A stretch of DNA of 64,000 nucleotides, from the NCBI GenBank assembly GCA_946552115.1, contig CAMNRH010000003.1, forward strand, positions 52,428-116,427. The letters run 5' to 3'. Positions 26,783 through 35,831 of this stretch are shown here, piece after piece. The translations under genes were made by a program, and so were the position numbers. Each line of letters starts with the position of its first letter. Position 1 is the stretch's first letter. The notes under the pieces were generated by a model. The model saw nothing but the letters and a program-made list of their open reading frames with translations, did no database searches and was not told the DNA's origin. Source of the DNA: an uncultured Lachnospiraceae bacterium (GTDB taxonomy: Bacteria; Bacillota; Clostridia; Lachnospirales; Lachnospiraceae).

Positions 26783-29137
26783 ATGAAGAGGGTTTTAAAA
26801 ATACTGATAATTTCGTTTTTATGTATGCTCGTATTTGTCCAGCCGGCATCGGCGGCAAAGCTTAAGAAGACGCCCGCGATTACAAAGATAACGACGACTC
26901 CGTCGTATATTACTTTAAACTGGGACAAAGCAAAGAGCAGTAAAGGATACGAGGTATACCGCAAAGAACAGGGAAAGAAAAAATATGAAAAGATTGCTTC
27001 GGTCAGTAAAAAGGCGGTTTCTTATAAAGATAAAAAAATTCGTGGGGGAAAGAAATATTATTATAAAATCAGAAATAAAATTTCTCAAAAAAAGTATTAT
27101 ACAAGCAAGGTAAAGGGCGTAACCGCCACAAATATGAAAACGCCGCTTTTCACTAATTTAAAAACATATACAAAGAATGGTAAGGGATATACGCAGTTGA
27201 CGTGGAAAAGCGTTCCGGGGAGCAGATATTATCTTTATCGGAAGAAAACCGGCGGCAGCAGTACATGGAAACGGATTAAGATTATTCAGGCAAAGCAGAA
27301 AAGCACCGTTTATACGGATAGTATCGGCTCTTCAGGCGACTATACCTATACGATGCGGCGGATGGTAAGGGTGGAGCCGATTATCTCAAAATTCAGCGAA
27401 TATGATAAAAAGGGGATTTCAACTATTCGAAAAAGGCCGGATATCCAGGTGGATTTTACGAATCTGAATGCTGTTGTGAGCTGGAAAAAGATGTCCGGAG
27501 CAGACGGATATATGGTGTACCGGAAATATAAGGCGGACGGAGCCTATAAAAAGGTTGGAAATGTGAAAGGCGGATCAAAGACATCCTATAAGGATACTTA
27601 TCGGACAGGAATGAGCGCGGAGGAGAAAAACAGACTTTTGCTTAATTCTGTGTTTGCAGACCCTACCACGAACGGTTTTGTCTATACGGTCAGAGCCTAT
27701 AAAAGAGCGAGCGGAGGCTATTCCTACAGCGATTATTATGTGGACGGTGATTTCCATATGGAGCCGCCCTCAATTGTAAGTGTTTCCAGGCAAAGCGATA
27801 CAGAGGCAGAGATAGAATGGGGCACGGTTTCAAATGCGCAGCGGTACAGTGTATATTCCGGATATGCAGATGCGGCGGGAAATAAAAGCTGGACAAAGGT
27901 TTCCACGGTTGAAGCGGAGGCAGGAGTGCGTCAGAAAACGAGTATCCGTGCGGATGCTTCCCATACATATTTTACTGTAAAGGCAGAGGCCGATAAAAAC
28001 GGAAAGCTGATAGAGAGTGACTTTGACGAGGGATATTATGTCGGCGGCGAGAGCTATGAAGATACGAACGTATTGTTTTTGGGAGACAGTATTACTTATG
28101 CCTCACCCTATTATCATGTGCCCGAGGAAAAGGAGGTCTTTTCCTACCCGTGGAGGATAAATCAGCTGACGAAGGTTCAATATTATAATCCGTCCATTGC
28201 GGGAGCTACCTATACGTACAGGGAAAAGGATCTTAAGGATTTTCACAGATACCGCCTTGTGAAAGATGTGGCTGAAAAGATACACGACGGGGTGACTCCT
28301 GTGCGGGCGGAGCATCCGAGCGATCAGACCTATAAGGATTTTGACGTAGTGGTATTGGCGGCAGGAACAAATGATTATGTAGACGATGCGGTAATCGGGG
28401 ATATTGACAGTACTGATATCCGCGAGTTTTGCGGAGCGCTGAATCAGATTATGACATGGATTCAGGAAGGAAGCCAACAGCGGATTGAGGAGGGGAAGGC
28501 TCCCATTAAGGTTGTATTTGTGGAGCTGTTTTACAGTGACAGGACCTATAAGTACGGAGAGCTGACAGACCGGCGTGTGCAGAAGAATAGTCTGGGGCTT
28601 ACGCTTACGAATTATCAGAGCGCTTTGGACAGGATTGCGGAGAAGTATCAGGATGAAGGAATGGATATTTATCATTTTGCGACGAACCAGATTGTAACGC
28701 GGCAGAACTGTCCGTATGCAACAAGCGATAATCTGCATATGACCCGTTATACTTATACGCAGATTGGAAATCATTTTACGGAATTTTTAATTAGAAATGA
28801 TATTTTACGGAAAGAGAGCGTGCCAAAGGAGCAGAAGCCGGATGAGAAAGAGCCAGAGGGCGAAAAACCAGACAGGAACGTTCCGGAGAGAAAGCCCTCG
28901 CCCGAGAATATGTCAAATGTACAGAATTCGGACAGTCAGCCGTCGGATAATAATGCGGGGAATGGGACTTCGGACAGCCTGCAGCAGGATGGCCAGGCTC
29001 CTGACGGACTATTGCCGGAGAGTACAGAGGCGGATTCAGGGACAGAAGATACACCAGAAAATGCTTCGGGAGAAGAATCTTCTGAGGATGAGTCTGGAAA
29101 AGATATAGAAGATATAGATATGGGGAATCATTTGTAG
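26783..29137 (+). CDS. Secreted FN3-repeat and SGNH hydrolase protein with acidic tail
   Basis: 784 residues. The signal peptide ends near residue 24 (QPASAA). Three or four fibronectin type III-like repeats follow (WDKAKSSKGYEVYRK, WKSVPGSRYYLYRK, WKKMSGADGYMVYRK, WGTVSNAQRYSVYSG). Then comes an SGNH/GDSL domain with FLGDSITYAS near 433, GTNDYVDD near 528 and DNLHMTRYTY near 650. The last 110 residues are Pro/Glu/Ser-rich and acidic. No LPXTG anchor is visible. It is likely an esterase or deacylase acting on a surface glycan. It is a paralogue of the protein at 30607-32361, which has the same domain order. Confidence 0.82.
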   Translation: MKRVLKILIISFLCMLVFVQPASAAKLKKTPAITKITTTPSYITLNWDKAKSSKGYEVYRKEQGKKKYEKIASVSKKAVSYKDKKIRGGKKYYYKIRNKISQKKYYTSKVKGVTATNMKTPLFTNLKTYTKNGKGYTQLTWKSVPGSRYYLYRKKTGGSSTWKRIKIIQAKQKSTVYTDSIGSSGDYTYTMRRMVRVEPIISKFSEYDKKGISTIRKRPDIQVDFTNLNAVVSWKKMSGADGYMVYRKYKADGAYKKVGNVKGGSKTSYKDTYRTGMSAEEKNRLLLNSVFADPTTNGFVYTVRAYKRASGGYSYSDYYVDGDFHMEPPSIVSVSRQSDTEAEIEWGTVSNAQRYSVYSGYADAAGNKSWTKVSTVEAEAGVRQKTSIRADASHTYFTVKAEADKNGKLIESDFDEGYYVGGESYEDTNVLFLGDSITYASPYYHVPEEKEVFSYPWRINQLTKVQYYNPSIAGATYTYREKDLKDFHRYRLVKDVAEKIHDGVTPVRAEHPSDQTYKDFDVVVLAAGTNDYVDDAVIGDIDSTDIREFCGALNQIMTWIQEGSQQRIEEGKAPIKVVFVELFYSDRTYKYGELTDRRVQKNSLGLTLTNYQSALDRIAEKYQDEGMDIYHFATNQIVTRQNCPYATSDNLHMTRYTYTQIGNHFTEFLIRNDILRKESVPKEQKPDEKEPEGEKPDRNVPERKPSPENMSNVQNSDSQPSDNNAGNGTSDSLQQDGQAPDGLLPESTEADSGTEDTPENASGEESSEDESGKDIEDIDMGNHL

Positions 29138-29144
29138 ATGTGTG

Positions 29145-29190
29145 AAAGAATTCTTATGGAAATTCATAAGAATTCTTTAATTTTATTACA
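29145..29190 (+). terminator. Rho-independent terminator
   Basis: A perfect 14-bp stem, AAAGAATTCTTATG against CATAAGAATTCTTT, with a 6-base loop, followed by the T-rich AATTTTATT. It ends transcription of the first FN3/SGNH gene. The remaining bases to 29276 are AT-rich with no certain promoter. Confidence 0.8.
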
Positions 29191-29275
29191 AAAAGGTTCC
29201 GTAAGAAGTTTATGTGTGTTAGTATAGCTTTAGAAATTCACATTTATACGGAATAGGGACGAAGGTGGTATTGAG

Positions 29276-30610
29276 ATGAGAAAAGTAATAACATACGGGA
29301 CATTTGATTTGTTTCACAGAGGACACTACAATATTTTAAAGCGGGCAAAGGAGGAAGGGGACTATCTGGTTGTGGGAGTGACCGGAGAAAGTTATGATGC
29401 CGAGCGCGGGAAGCTGTCCGTACAGGACAGCCTTGCAACAAGAATTGAAAATGTTCGCAAAACAGGGTTTGTAGATCAAATTTTTGTTGAAGAATATTTG
29501 GGACAGAAAATTTTGGATATCATTAAATATGATATTGATGTTTTGGTGATTGGTTCTGACTGGAAAGGAAAGTTTGACCATCTTCAGAAATATTGCGAGG
29601 TCAAATATCTGGAAAGGACAAAAAACATTTCCAGTACGCAGATTCGAGAGGAGGAGATGTTAAATTACAGATTCGGAATTGTGACGGACGATTTATATGA
29701 CGGGGAAAATGTAACGGAGCCTAAGCATGTAAGCGGAATTCATCTGGAAAGCGTGTTCTCGGCAGATAAAAAAATTGCAGAAGAATTTTGTGAAAAGTAT
29801 GAGCTGGATTCCGGATACAGCGATTATGATGAATTTTTGAAAAGTGTGGATATTGTATATATAAAAAGCGGAAGAAAGGGGAGATACGAGTATATCCGGG
29901 GCGCATTGCTCCAGAAAAAGCATGTTATCTGCGACGCGCCGCATACCCTGGAGACAGGAAAAGAAAAGGAGCTTATGGAGCTGGCAAAGGAGCAGGGAGT
30001 AGTGCTTTATAATAATATTACAACCCTGTATCTTCAGGCATTTGGACAATTGACGTGGAATGCAAGAGGAAATCTGATTGGCGACATTATCAGTATTAAG
30101 TGCAGTATATCCAAAGAGCAGTTTGATTCGGAAAAAGAAATGGATTTCATTGATTTGTCAATATATCCGATTTGTATGATTGTTAAATTGCTGGGAGCTG
30201 ATTATGAAAAGGTGTCCTATAAGCTGGTTCGAAATGAAGAAGGCGAAGTAGTTTATGGTATGTTTATGTTTATGTACGGGGAGTCGGTTGCCTCTATTGA
30301 GGTTGGATTTGACAGCTCATTGGAGTTAGAAGGAGCTATGAAAATTGTAGGGACTAACGGTGTGATTATTGTTCCGAACGAGTGGTGGAGAATCGGATAT
30401 TTCAAGGTTAAGAATAAAGAGGACAAGAATTTTAAAAGATATTCCTTTAACTTTGAAGGAAACGGGTTCCGGTATCTGGTGCAGGATTTATTGCTGCTGA
30501 TACGGAATGGAAGAACACAGTCTCAGCGTTTAAAGAGCAGCGAGTTAGAGACAATCATAGGGATTATGGCGGATATAGAGCAGGAGTTAAATCGGAGAAG
30601 TGAGCAATGA
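29276..30610 (+). CDS. Fusion of TagD-like cytidylyltransferase and Gfo/Idh/MocA oxidoreductase domain
   Basis: 444 residues. Residues 1-128 form a complete TagD/GCT-type cytidylyltransferase: the HxGH motif in DLFHRGHYNIL (H14, H17) and ISSTQIR at 118-124. From about 132 to the end a Gfo/Idh/MocA-like domain follows, with YRFGIVTDD in place of the usual NAD-binding glycine-rich loop, DIVYIKSGRKGRYEYI, LLQKKHVICDAPHTLETG and a C-terminal alpha/beta domain. The glycine-rich NAD loop is weak, so redox activity is uncertain. It probably makes a CDP-activated alcohol (CDP-glycerol-like) for a phosphate-bearing polymer. The gene overlaps the next start (ATGA) and lies between twin SGNH proteins. 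Confidence 0.83.
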   Translation: MRKVITYGTFDLFHRGHYNILKRAKEEGDYLVVGVTGESYDAERGKLSVQDSLATRIENVRKTGFVDQIFVEEYLGQKILDIIKYDIDVLVIGSDWKGKFDHLQKYCEVKYLERTKNISSTQIREEEMLNYRFGIVTDDLYDGENVTEPKHVSGIHLESVFSADKKIAEEFCEKYELDSGYSDYDEFLKSVDIVYIKSGRKGRYEYIRGALLQKKHVICDAPHTLETGKEKELMELAKEQGVVLYNNITTLYLQAFGQLTWNARGNLIGDIISIKCSISKEQFDSEKEMDFIDLSIYPICMIVKLLGADYEKVSYKLVRNEEGEVVYGMFMFMYGESVASIEVGFDSSLELEGAMKIVGTNGVIIVPNEWWRIGYFKVKNKEDKNFKRYSFNFEGNGFRYLVQDLLLLIRNGRTQSQRLKSSELETIIGIMADIEQELNRRSEQ

Positions 30611-32361
30611 AAAGATGGAAAAGAGGTTTGGCTGTAGGAATATTTGCTGTGTTATGTTTTTTCCTGGCAAAATCATACAGCTCCAATCTAAACTGGTTAA
30701 AAAGCTATTCTATCAAAAATAAGCAATATGCGAAGCTGAATTGGGAATCTGTTTCGGGTGATGTTTATTATGTTTATAAAAAATCAGCCGGAAGCGGCCT
30801 GTATAAAAAGATTGCAGAGAAAAGGGCAAACGCCGGAGAGTGTTCCTATACGGATGTACTGAAAGGAAAAGGGGAATATACGTATACGGTTCGCCGTAAG
30901 AGCGGTGCAGAGGATGGCGTTTCACAGGATGAAAAATATGATGAAGAGGGAATTACTACATTACGTGATAAACCAAAAGTAAAGGTGGATTTTACGAATC
31001 TTCATGCGGTTATTCATTGGGAAACGGTTTCCGGTGCAGACGGATATGAGGTATACAGAAAGTGGAAGCTGGACGGGAAATATCACAGAATAGCGAATAT
31101 CTGGGGAGAGAAAGAAAACTCTTATGTGGATGTTTTTCATAATAGCATACGTAAGGAAATCAGGAAAAGATATATGATTGCTGGATATTTTATAGACCCG
31201 TCTACGCAGGGATATGTCTATACGGTCCGGGCATACAGGGTAGAGGGAGGTAAGAAGTCCTATAGTGATTATTACCGGGACGGTGATTTCTACATGGACA
31301 CGCCGACTGTTGTGGATGCTTCCAGAGATACAAAGGACAGGGAAAAAGTAGCGATTGAGTGGAGTACGATTCGGAATGCCAAAGAGTACTATATTTACGG
31401 GGGGCATACCGGAGAGGATGCGAAAGTACAATGGGAAAACATTGCTTCTGTAAAAGCGGAATCGTCAGTCAGGCAAAAGGCGTTGATAGAAGCGGGAGAA
31501 GAATATACTTTTTTTTCGGTCAGAGCAGTCTCTGAGAAAGATGGAGAACAGGTCTTCAGCGATTTTGATAAGGGCTTTTATATAGACGGCAGGAAATATG
31601 GGAATATGAATATTCTTTATCTCGGCGACAGTATTACCTTTGGCTCTCCGTATAAAAGCGAGGAGACGGTGGAAGTGTTTTCTTATCCGTGGAGAATCAG
31701 CCGGCTTACAGGGGTGAAATTTTATAATCCGTCTATTCCGGGCTCTACTTATTCCTATAAGGAAAGGGATCAGGGCAATTATCACCGATATCGCATTGTG
31801 AAAGATGTCGCTGAAAGAATAAGGGATGGAAAGACGCCGATGGAGGCGATTCATCCGAATAAGCAGACCTATAAGGACTTTGACGTGGTAGTTTTGGCGG
31901 CAGGAACAAATGATTATCTCGATGATACGGTACTCGGCAGTGTGGACAGTAAGAATATCCATGAGTTTAATGGTGCGCTTAACACGATTATGAGCTGGAT
32001 TAAAGAGGGAAGCGCACAGAGAATCAGGGAGGGGAAGGAAGCAATTAAGGTGATATTTGTGGATTTGTTCTACAGTGACAGAACATATCATTTTGCCGAA
32101 TTGACAGACCGCCGGAAACAAAAAAATCATATTAACCTGACGTTGACAGATTATCAGAAAGATTTGGAACGAATTATGGATAAATATAAGAAACAGGGGG
32201 TGGATATTTATCGGTTTGAGACAGATGAAATTGTCACAGGTGAGAATTGTCCGACTGCATCCTGCGATAATCTGCATATGACAAGGTATACCTATTCCCA
32301 GATAGGGAATCTTCTGGCAGAATTTATGATTAAAAATAAAATTTTGGCAGAGAATAAATAA
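30607..32361 (+). CDS. FN3-repeat and SGNH hydrolase protein (paralogue of 26783-29137)
   Basis: 584 residues. One N-terminal membrane segment (about 8-21) acts as signal anchor or signal peptide, then two or three FN3-like repeats (WESVSGDVYYVYKK, WETVSGADGYEVYRK), then an SGNH domain with LGDSITFGSP near 340, GTNDYLDD near 433 and DNLHMTRYTY near 555. It aligns with the earlier protein along nearly the whole length but lacks the acidic tail. It is coupled to the cytidylyltransferase fusion by an overlapping start, suggesting both work on the same polymer. Confidence 0.82.
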   Translation: MKRWKRGLAVGIFAVLCFFLAKSYSSNLNWLKSYSIKNKQYAKLNWESVSGDVYYVYKKSAGSGLYKKIAEKRANAGECSYTDVLKGKGEYTYTVRRKSGAEDGVSQDEKYDEEGITTLRDKPKVKVDFTNLHAVIHWETVSGADGYEVYRKWKLDGKYHRIANIWGEKENSYVDVFHNSIRKEIRKRYMIAGYFIDPSTQGYVYTVRAYRVEGGKKSYSDYYRDGDFYMDTPTVVDASRDTKDREKVAIEWSTIRNAKEYYIYGGHTGEDAKVQWENIASVKAESSVRQKALIEAGEEYTFFSVRAVSEKDGEQVFSDFDKGFYIDGRKYGNMNILYLGDSITFGSPYKSEETVEVFSYPWRISRLTGVKFYNPSIPGSTYSYKERDQGNYHRYRIVKDVAERIRDGKTPMEAIHPNKQTYKDFDVVVLAAGTNDYLDDTVLGSVDSKNIHEFNGALNTIMSWIKEGSAQRIREGKEAIKVIFVDLFYSDRTYHFAELTDRRKQKNHINLTLTDYQKDLERIMDKYKKQGVDIYRFETDEIVTGENCPTASCDNLHMTRYTYSQIGNLLAEFMIKNKILAENK

Positions 32362-32377
32362 ATAACAGTATTTCATT

Positions 32378-32406
32378 TTGACAAAGAGTGCGTAGTCCAG
32401 TATAAT
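32378..32406 (+). promoter_or_regulatory. Consensus sigma-A promoter for the ABC exporter
   Basis: A perfect TTGACA, 17 bases, and a perfect TATAAT. It is the strongest promoter match in the window, 31 bases before the permease start. Confidence 0.85.
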
Positions 32407-32437
32407 AAGAAAGTATGGCAGGAAGAGCAAGGATAGA

Positions 32438-33283
32438 ATGATGATATTCCAGGGGGATAGAATTTTGTTTACAAGTATTGGATATGTACTGAAAGAAAAT
32501 TTTCAAAATCTGTATCGTATTTATTGCATTGCAAAATATGAATTGCTGGCTGATATGAGAGACTCGAAGTTTGGCATTTTGTGGAATTTTGCATCGCCTG
32601 CGATACAGGTTTTTACGTATTGGATGGTTTTTGGAATTGCATGGAACAGAAAGCCGGTGAATGGAATTGATTATTTGCCCTGGCTTGTGGTGGGATATTC
32701 TGCATGGTGGTTTTTGCAGCCTTGTATTTCGAGCGGCTGCAGTGCGATTTTTTCGAAAACAAATGTGATTACGAAAATGAAGTTCCCGGTCAGCGTTTTG
32801 CCGGCAACTGTATGTGTAAAAGAGTTTTTTAATCATTTGTGTATGCTGGTTATTACTTTTCTTACAATATCAGCCTGTGGTTACAGACCGAATTTATACT
32901 GGTTCGGATTGATTTATTATGCCGTATGTGCGTTTGCGTTCGCGGAATCTATATCTTTGATACTTTCAGTGCTGACGATGCTCTGGAGAGATATACGGAA
33001 GCTGGTGACGTCACTGATGAGAATGCTTTTGTATTTTTCTCCGGTTATCTGGGAATGTCATTTTAAGGCGAGTGTTCCCCACAGTGAACTGCTGAATATG
33101 ATATTGAAAATGAATCCAATCTATTATATTGTGAACGGCTACAGAGAATCCGTTTTCGGCGACAGGGCATTTTGGGAGCACCCGGTTCTTACTTTGTATT
33201 TCTGGGTAGTTATCGTTGTTTTATTTACGCTGGGATGTTCGCTTATGTATAAGTTTAAAACCAGGTTTATTGATATGATTTAG
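32438..33283 (+). CDS. ABC polysaccharide/teichoic acid exporter, permease (TagG/Wzm type)
   Basis: 281 residues with about six membrane segments and the ABC-2 layout: an amphipathic cytoplasmic N-terminus (LLADMRDSKFGILWNFASPAIQVFTYWMVFG), SVLTMLWRDIRKLV and FSPVIWE near the C-terminus, typical of TagG and Wzm. It should carry a completed lipid-linked polymer across the membrane together with the ATPase encoded next. The stop overlaps a possible GTG start of the ATPase gene. Confidence 0.88.
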   Translation: MMIFQGDRILFTSIGYVLKENFQNLYRIYCIAKYELLADMRDSKFGILWNFASPAIQVFTYWMVFGIAWNRKPVNGIDYLPWLVVGYSAWWFLQPCISSGCSAIFSKTNVITKMKFPVSVLPATVCVKEFFNHLCMLVITFLTISACGYRPNLYWFGLIYYAVCAFAFAESISLILSVLTMLWRDIRKLVTSLMRMLLYFSPVIWECHFKASVPHSELLNMILKMNPIYYIVNGYRESVFGDRAFWEHPVLTLYFWVVIVVLFTLGCSLMYKFKTRFIDMI

Positions 33284-33303
33284 TGAGAATGGGTGTGAAT
33301 AAA

Positions 33304-34119
33304 ATGAAATATGAAGAAAACGAATATGCGGTTGAATTAAGACATGCATCTAAAATATATAAATTGAAAAAAAAGAATGTTAAGGGGTCAGACAGGTTTT
33401 ATGCATTGAAAGATATCGACCTGAAAATTAAGAAAGGGGATGTGGTTGGAATTCTCGGGACAAACGGATCGGGAAAGTCGACGCTGTCTTTAATATTGTC
33501 AGGAATTTCAGATGTTGATGAGGGGAAAGTAATTGTAAGGGGAGAGCAGGCGCTGGTCTCTATCAACACAGGATTGAATGTACAGCTTACCGGGCTGGAA
33601 AACATTAATTTGAAAGGGGCGCTTTTAGGATTTAATAAGAAAAAAATTCAGAGAATAACAGAAAACGTAATTGAGTTTGCCGAAATCGGGGATTTCCTGT
33701 TTCAGCCGGTAAAAAAGTATTCAAGCGGTATGAAATCAAGGCTTGGATTTTCGATTTCGCTGGCGCTTGACCCGGATATTTTTATTATAGACGAGGCGTT
33801 GTCGGTCGGGGATAAAGGATTTGCAAAGAAGTGCCTGAGCCGGATGATGCAGCTGCGTGATGAGAAGAATAAGACGATATTGTTTATATCGCACTCTTTG
33901 CCTCAGGTGAGAGAATTTTGTAAAACGGGCGTTTGGATTGAGGGCGGTAAACTGGTCGAATTTGGACCGATTGAGGAAGTATGTGACCACTATTCAGAGT
34001 ATGTGGAAGAATTGAATGCATTATCCGGTAAGGAGAAGAAGAAAAGGCTGGAAGAAAAATTTAATGAAAGATTAATCAGAGATGCTGAAAAAAAGTCTGT
34101 GTGGAGATTTTTAAAATAG
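33304..34119 (+). CDS. ABC polysaccharide/teichoic acid exporter, ATPase (TagH/Wzt type)
   Basis: About 271 residues. Walker A GTNGSGKST, signature KYSSGMKSRLGFS, Walker B IFIIDEALSVGD and switch ISHSLPQV are intact. The YALKDIDLKIKKGDVVGILG and LTGLENINLKG segments match TagH/Wzt exporters. It ends shortly after the nucleotide-binding domain and lacks the C-terminal carbohydrate-binding domain of many Wzt proteins. ATG 33304 is chosen (GGGTG 9 bases upstream); GTG 33283 and ATG 33289 are alternatives. This is a second export route beside the Wzx/Wzy system. Confidence 0.88.
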   Translation: MKYEENEYAVELRHASKIYKLKKKNVKGSDRFYALKDIDLKIKKGDVVGILGTNGSGKSTLSLILSGISDVDEGKVIVRGEQALVSINTGLNVQLTGLENINLKGALLGFNKKKIQRITENVIEFAEIGDFLFQPVKKYSSGMKSRLGFSISLALDPDIFIIDEALSVGDKGFAKKCLSRMMQLRDEKNKTILFISHSLPQVREFCKTGVWIEGGKLVEFGPIEEVCDHYSEYVEELNALSGKEKKKRLEEKFNERLIRDAEKKSVWRFLK

Positions 34120-34122
34120 CTC

Positions 34123-34151
34123 TTGAAGTCCTGAATTGTCGGGCGTATAAT
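34123..34151 (+). promoter_or_regulatory. Sigma-A type promoter for the transglutaminase-like gene
   Basis: TTGAAG and a perfect TATAAT with 17-base spacing, 47 bases before ATG 34199, which has AGGAGG upstream. Confidence 0.7.
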
Positions 34152-34198
34152 TATTATTGTTGTTTAGCAGAAGATATAGTAGGAGGTAACAAAAGAAG

Positions 34199-35800
34199 AT
34201 GAGGAAACGATTCGTGATATATGCTCTGAGCGCATTTTTTGTTATAGCGGCAGCGCCTGTTATTTGCGTCGGCGCCAGCGATAAGGAGGAAAAGATACCG
34301 GCTGAAGGGACAGAAATGATTTCTGACGGAGAGCCTGCTGAAGCTTACGAGGTAAATGAGACTGTAGCCGGGGAACCGGAAAATGACGATGCCGGGACTG
34401 TAGCGCAGGAAGAGGAAAGAACAGAGGATGATGCTGCAGAGACCGGGCAGAAGCCGGAGGAAGAGACGGACATTTTGGGGGATGAGGCCGGAAATCATGT
34501 GCCTGTTATTGAGGATGAACTGTTCCGGGATGAAGAGGTGCATAACAGGCTTGAGATGACCGTAGCAGATTTTTTTGAGAAAGATATATCCTGGGAAACA
34601 GGCAGAATGGAAGCGGACAATGAAGCTCCGGTTCAGGAGAAAGGCTTTGTAAAGACGGATAACGGAACGGTTTATTATGATGAAAACGGCTCTGCGGTAA
34701 CCGGAGAAAAAAAGATAGACGGATATTGGTATTATTTTGATGAGGCTACAGGCCTGATGCATAAGGGCTACCGTACCAAAGACGGAAATCAGTTATATTA
34801 TGACAATGAGGGACATCAGGTTTTTGGCGCGTACAAGGGAAAGAAGTACTGGTATTATTTTGATACGGCAACGGGCGCAAGGCTGACCGGATGGAGGACA
34901 AGCGGGAAAAATAAATATTATTATAATGATGCAGGCCGCATGGTAACAGGCGAGCGGAAAATAGACGGTTATTCTTATTATTTTAATCCAAAAACAGGTC
35001 TGATGCAGACAGGCTACCGTACAAAAGGAAAGAATCAGTTATATTATAACAGCAGGGGACGTCAGATATTTGGCGCATATAAGGGAAAGAAGTACTGGTA
35101 TTATTTTGATACGGCAACGGGCGCAAGACTTACCGGATGGAGAACGAGCGGGAAAAATAAATATTATTATAACATCAATGGCCGGATGGCTACCGGTGTC
35201 AAAAAAATAGGAAAATACTGGTATTTTTTTAATAAAAAAAGCGGAGTGATGCATAAGGGACTCCGTAAAAGCGGAAAAGACACCTATTATTATGACAGTA
35301 AGGGGCATCTGGCGCGGGGTGCGCATAAGATAAACGGTAAATGGTACTATTTTGAAAGCAATGGGAAACGGACGACATCGCAGGCTAAGATTTTGGCAAT
35401 CAAGGTGTTAGATAAGTATGGCTGGAGCCTGCGCAATGCATTTAACTATTCCGCCCGCAGGTTAAGATATGTTTCTACCGGGAGGCCGCCGAAGGGGAAA
35501 TCCCACGCAGACTGGTACGCAACGCGCGGATTTAAGAATAAGAGCGGAAACTGCTACGTGATGGCGGCGACCTTTGTGCAGATGGCGCGCGTGATGGGCT
35601 ACAGTACCTATCTGGTAGAGGGAAGTGTGCCGAGTATCAGCGGTGGTTATACTCCTCATGGCTGGTGTGAGATTATGGTAAAAGGAACGAAGTATGTCTG
35701 CGATCCGGATTTCACACATGAGACCGGAAGAAACGGTTATATGATTCGTTACAGACAGCCGGGAACATGGGTGTATGTGGGTTACAGAAGAGTAAAATAG
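34199..35800 (+). CDS. Secreted cell-wall-repeat protein with C-terminal transglutaminase-like domain
   Basis: 533 residues. Signal peptide about 1-26, then a strongly acidic low-complexity stretch to about 140. Cell-wall/glucan-binding type repeats cover about 150-390 (WYYFDEATGLMHKGYRT, KYWYYFDTATGARLTGWRT). A transglutaminase-like domain has the triad Cys452 (GNCYVMA), His487 (PHGWCEI) and Asp502 (CDPDFT). The repeats anchor such proteins to wall polymers. The C-terminal domain may crosslink or cleave peptide bonds. Two 246-nt-spaced copies (34823 and 35069) of a roughly 100-base repeat are nearly identical, so the repeat number could change by recombination. Confidence 0.88.
   Translation: MRKRFVIYALSAFFVIAAAPVICVGASDKEEKIPAEGTEMISDGEPAEAYEVNETVAGEPENDDAGTVAQEEERTEDDAAETGQKPEEETDILGDEAGNHVPVIEDELFRDEEVHNRLEMTVADFFEKDISWETGRMEADNEAPVQEKGFVKTDNGTVYYDENGSAVTGEKKIDGYWYYFDEATGLMHKGYRTKDGNQLYYDNEGHQVFGAYKGKKYWYYFDTATGARLTGWRTSGKNKYYYNDAGRMVTGERKIDGYSYYFNPKTGLMQTGYRTKGKNQLYYNSRGRQIFGAYKGKKYWYYFDTATGARLTGWRTSGKNKYYYNINGRMATGVKKIGKYWYFFNKKSGVMHKGLRKSGKDTYYYDSKGHLARGAHKINGKWYYFESNGKRTTSQAKILAIKVLDKYGWSLRNAFNYSARRLRYVSTGRPPKGKSHADWYATRGFKNKSGNCYVMAATFVQMARVMGYSTYLVEGSVPSISGGYTPHGWCEIMVKGTKYVCDPDFTHETGRNGYMIRYRQPGTWVYVGYRRVK
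34823..35171 (+). repeat. 246-bp period internal repeat in the cell-wall-binding region
   Basis: A segment beginning TTTGGCGC and running about 100 bases recurs 246 bases later with only a few silent changes. It encodes the module FGAYKGKKYWYYFD and the following ATGARLTGW. The period is 82 codons. Confidence 0.75.
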
Positions 35801-35831
35801 CAAGATAGACGGACAAAGGAGAAGTAGAAGC

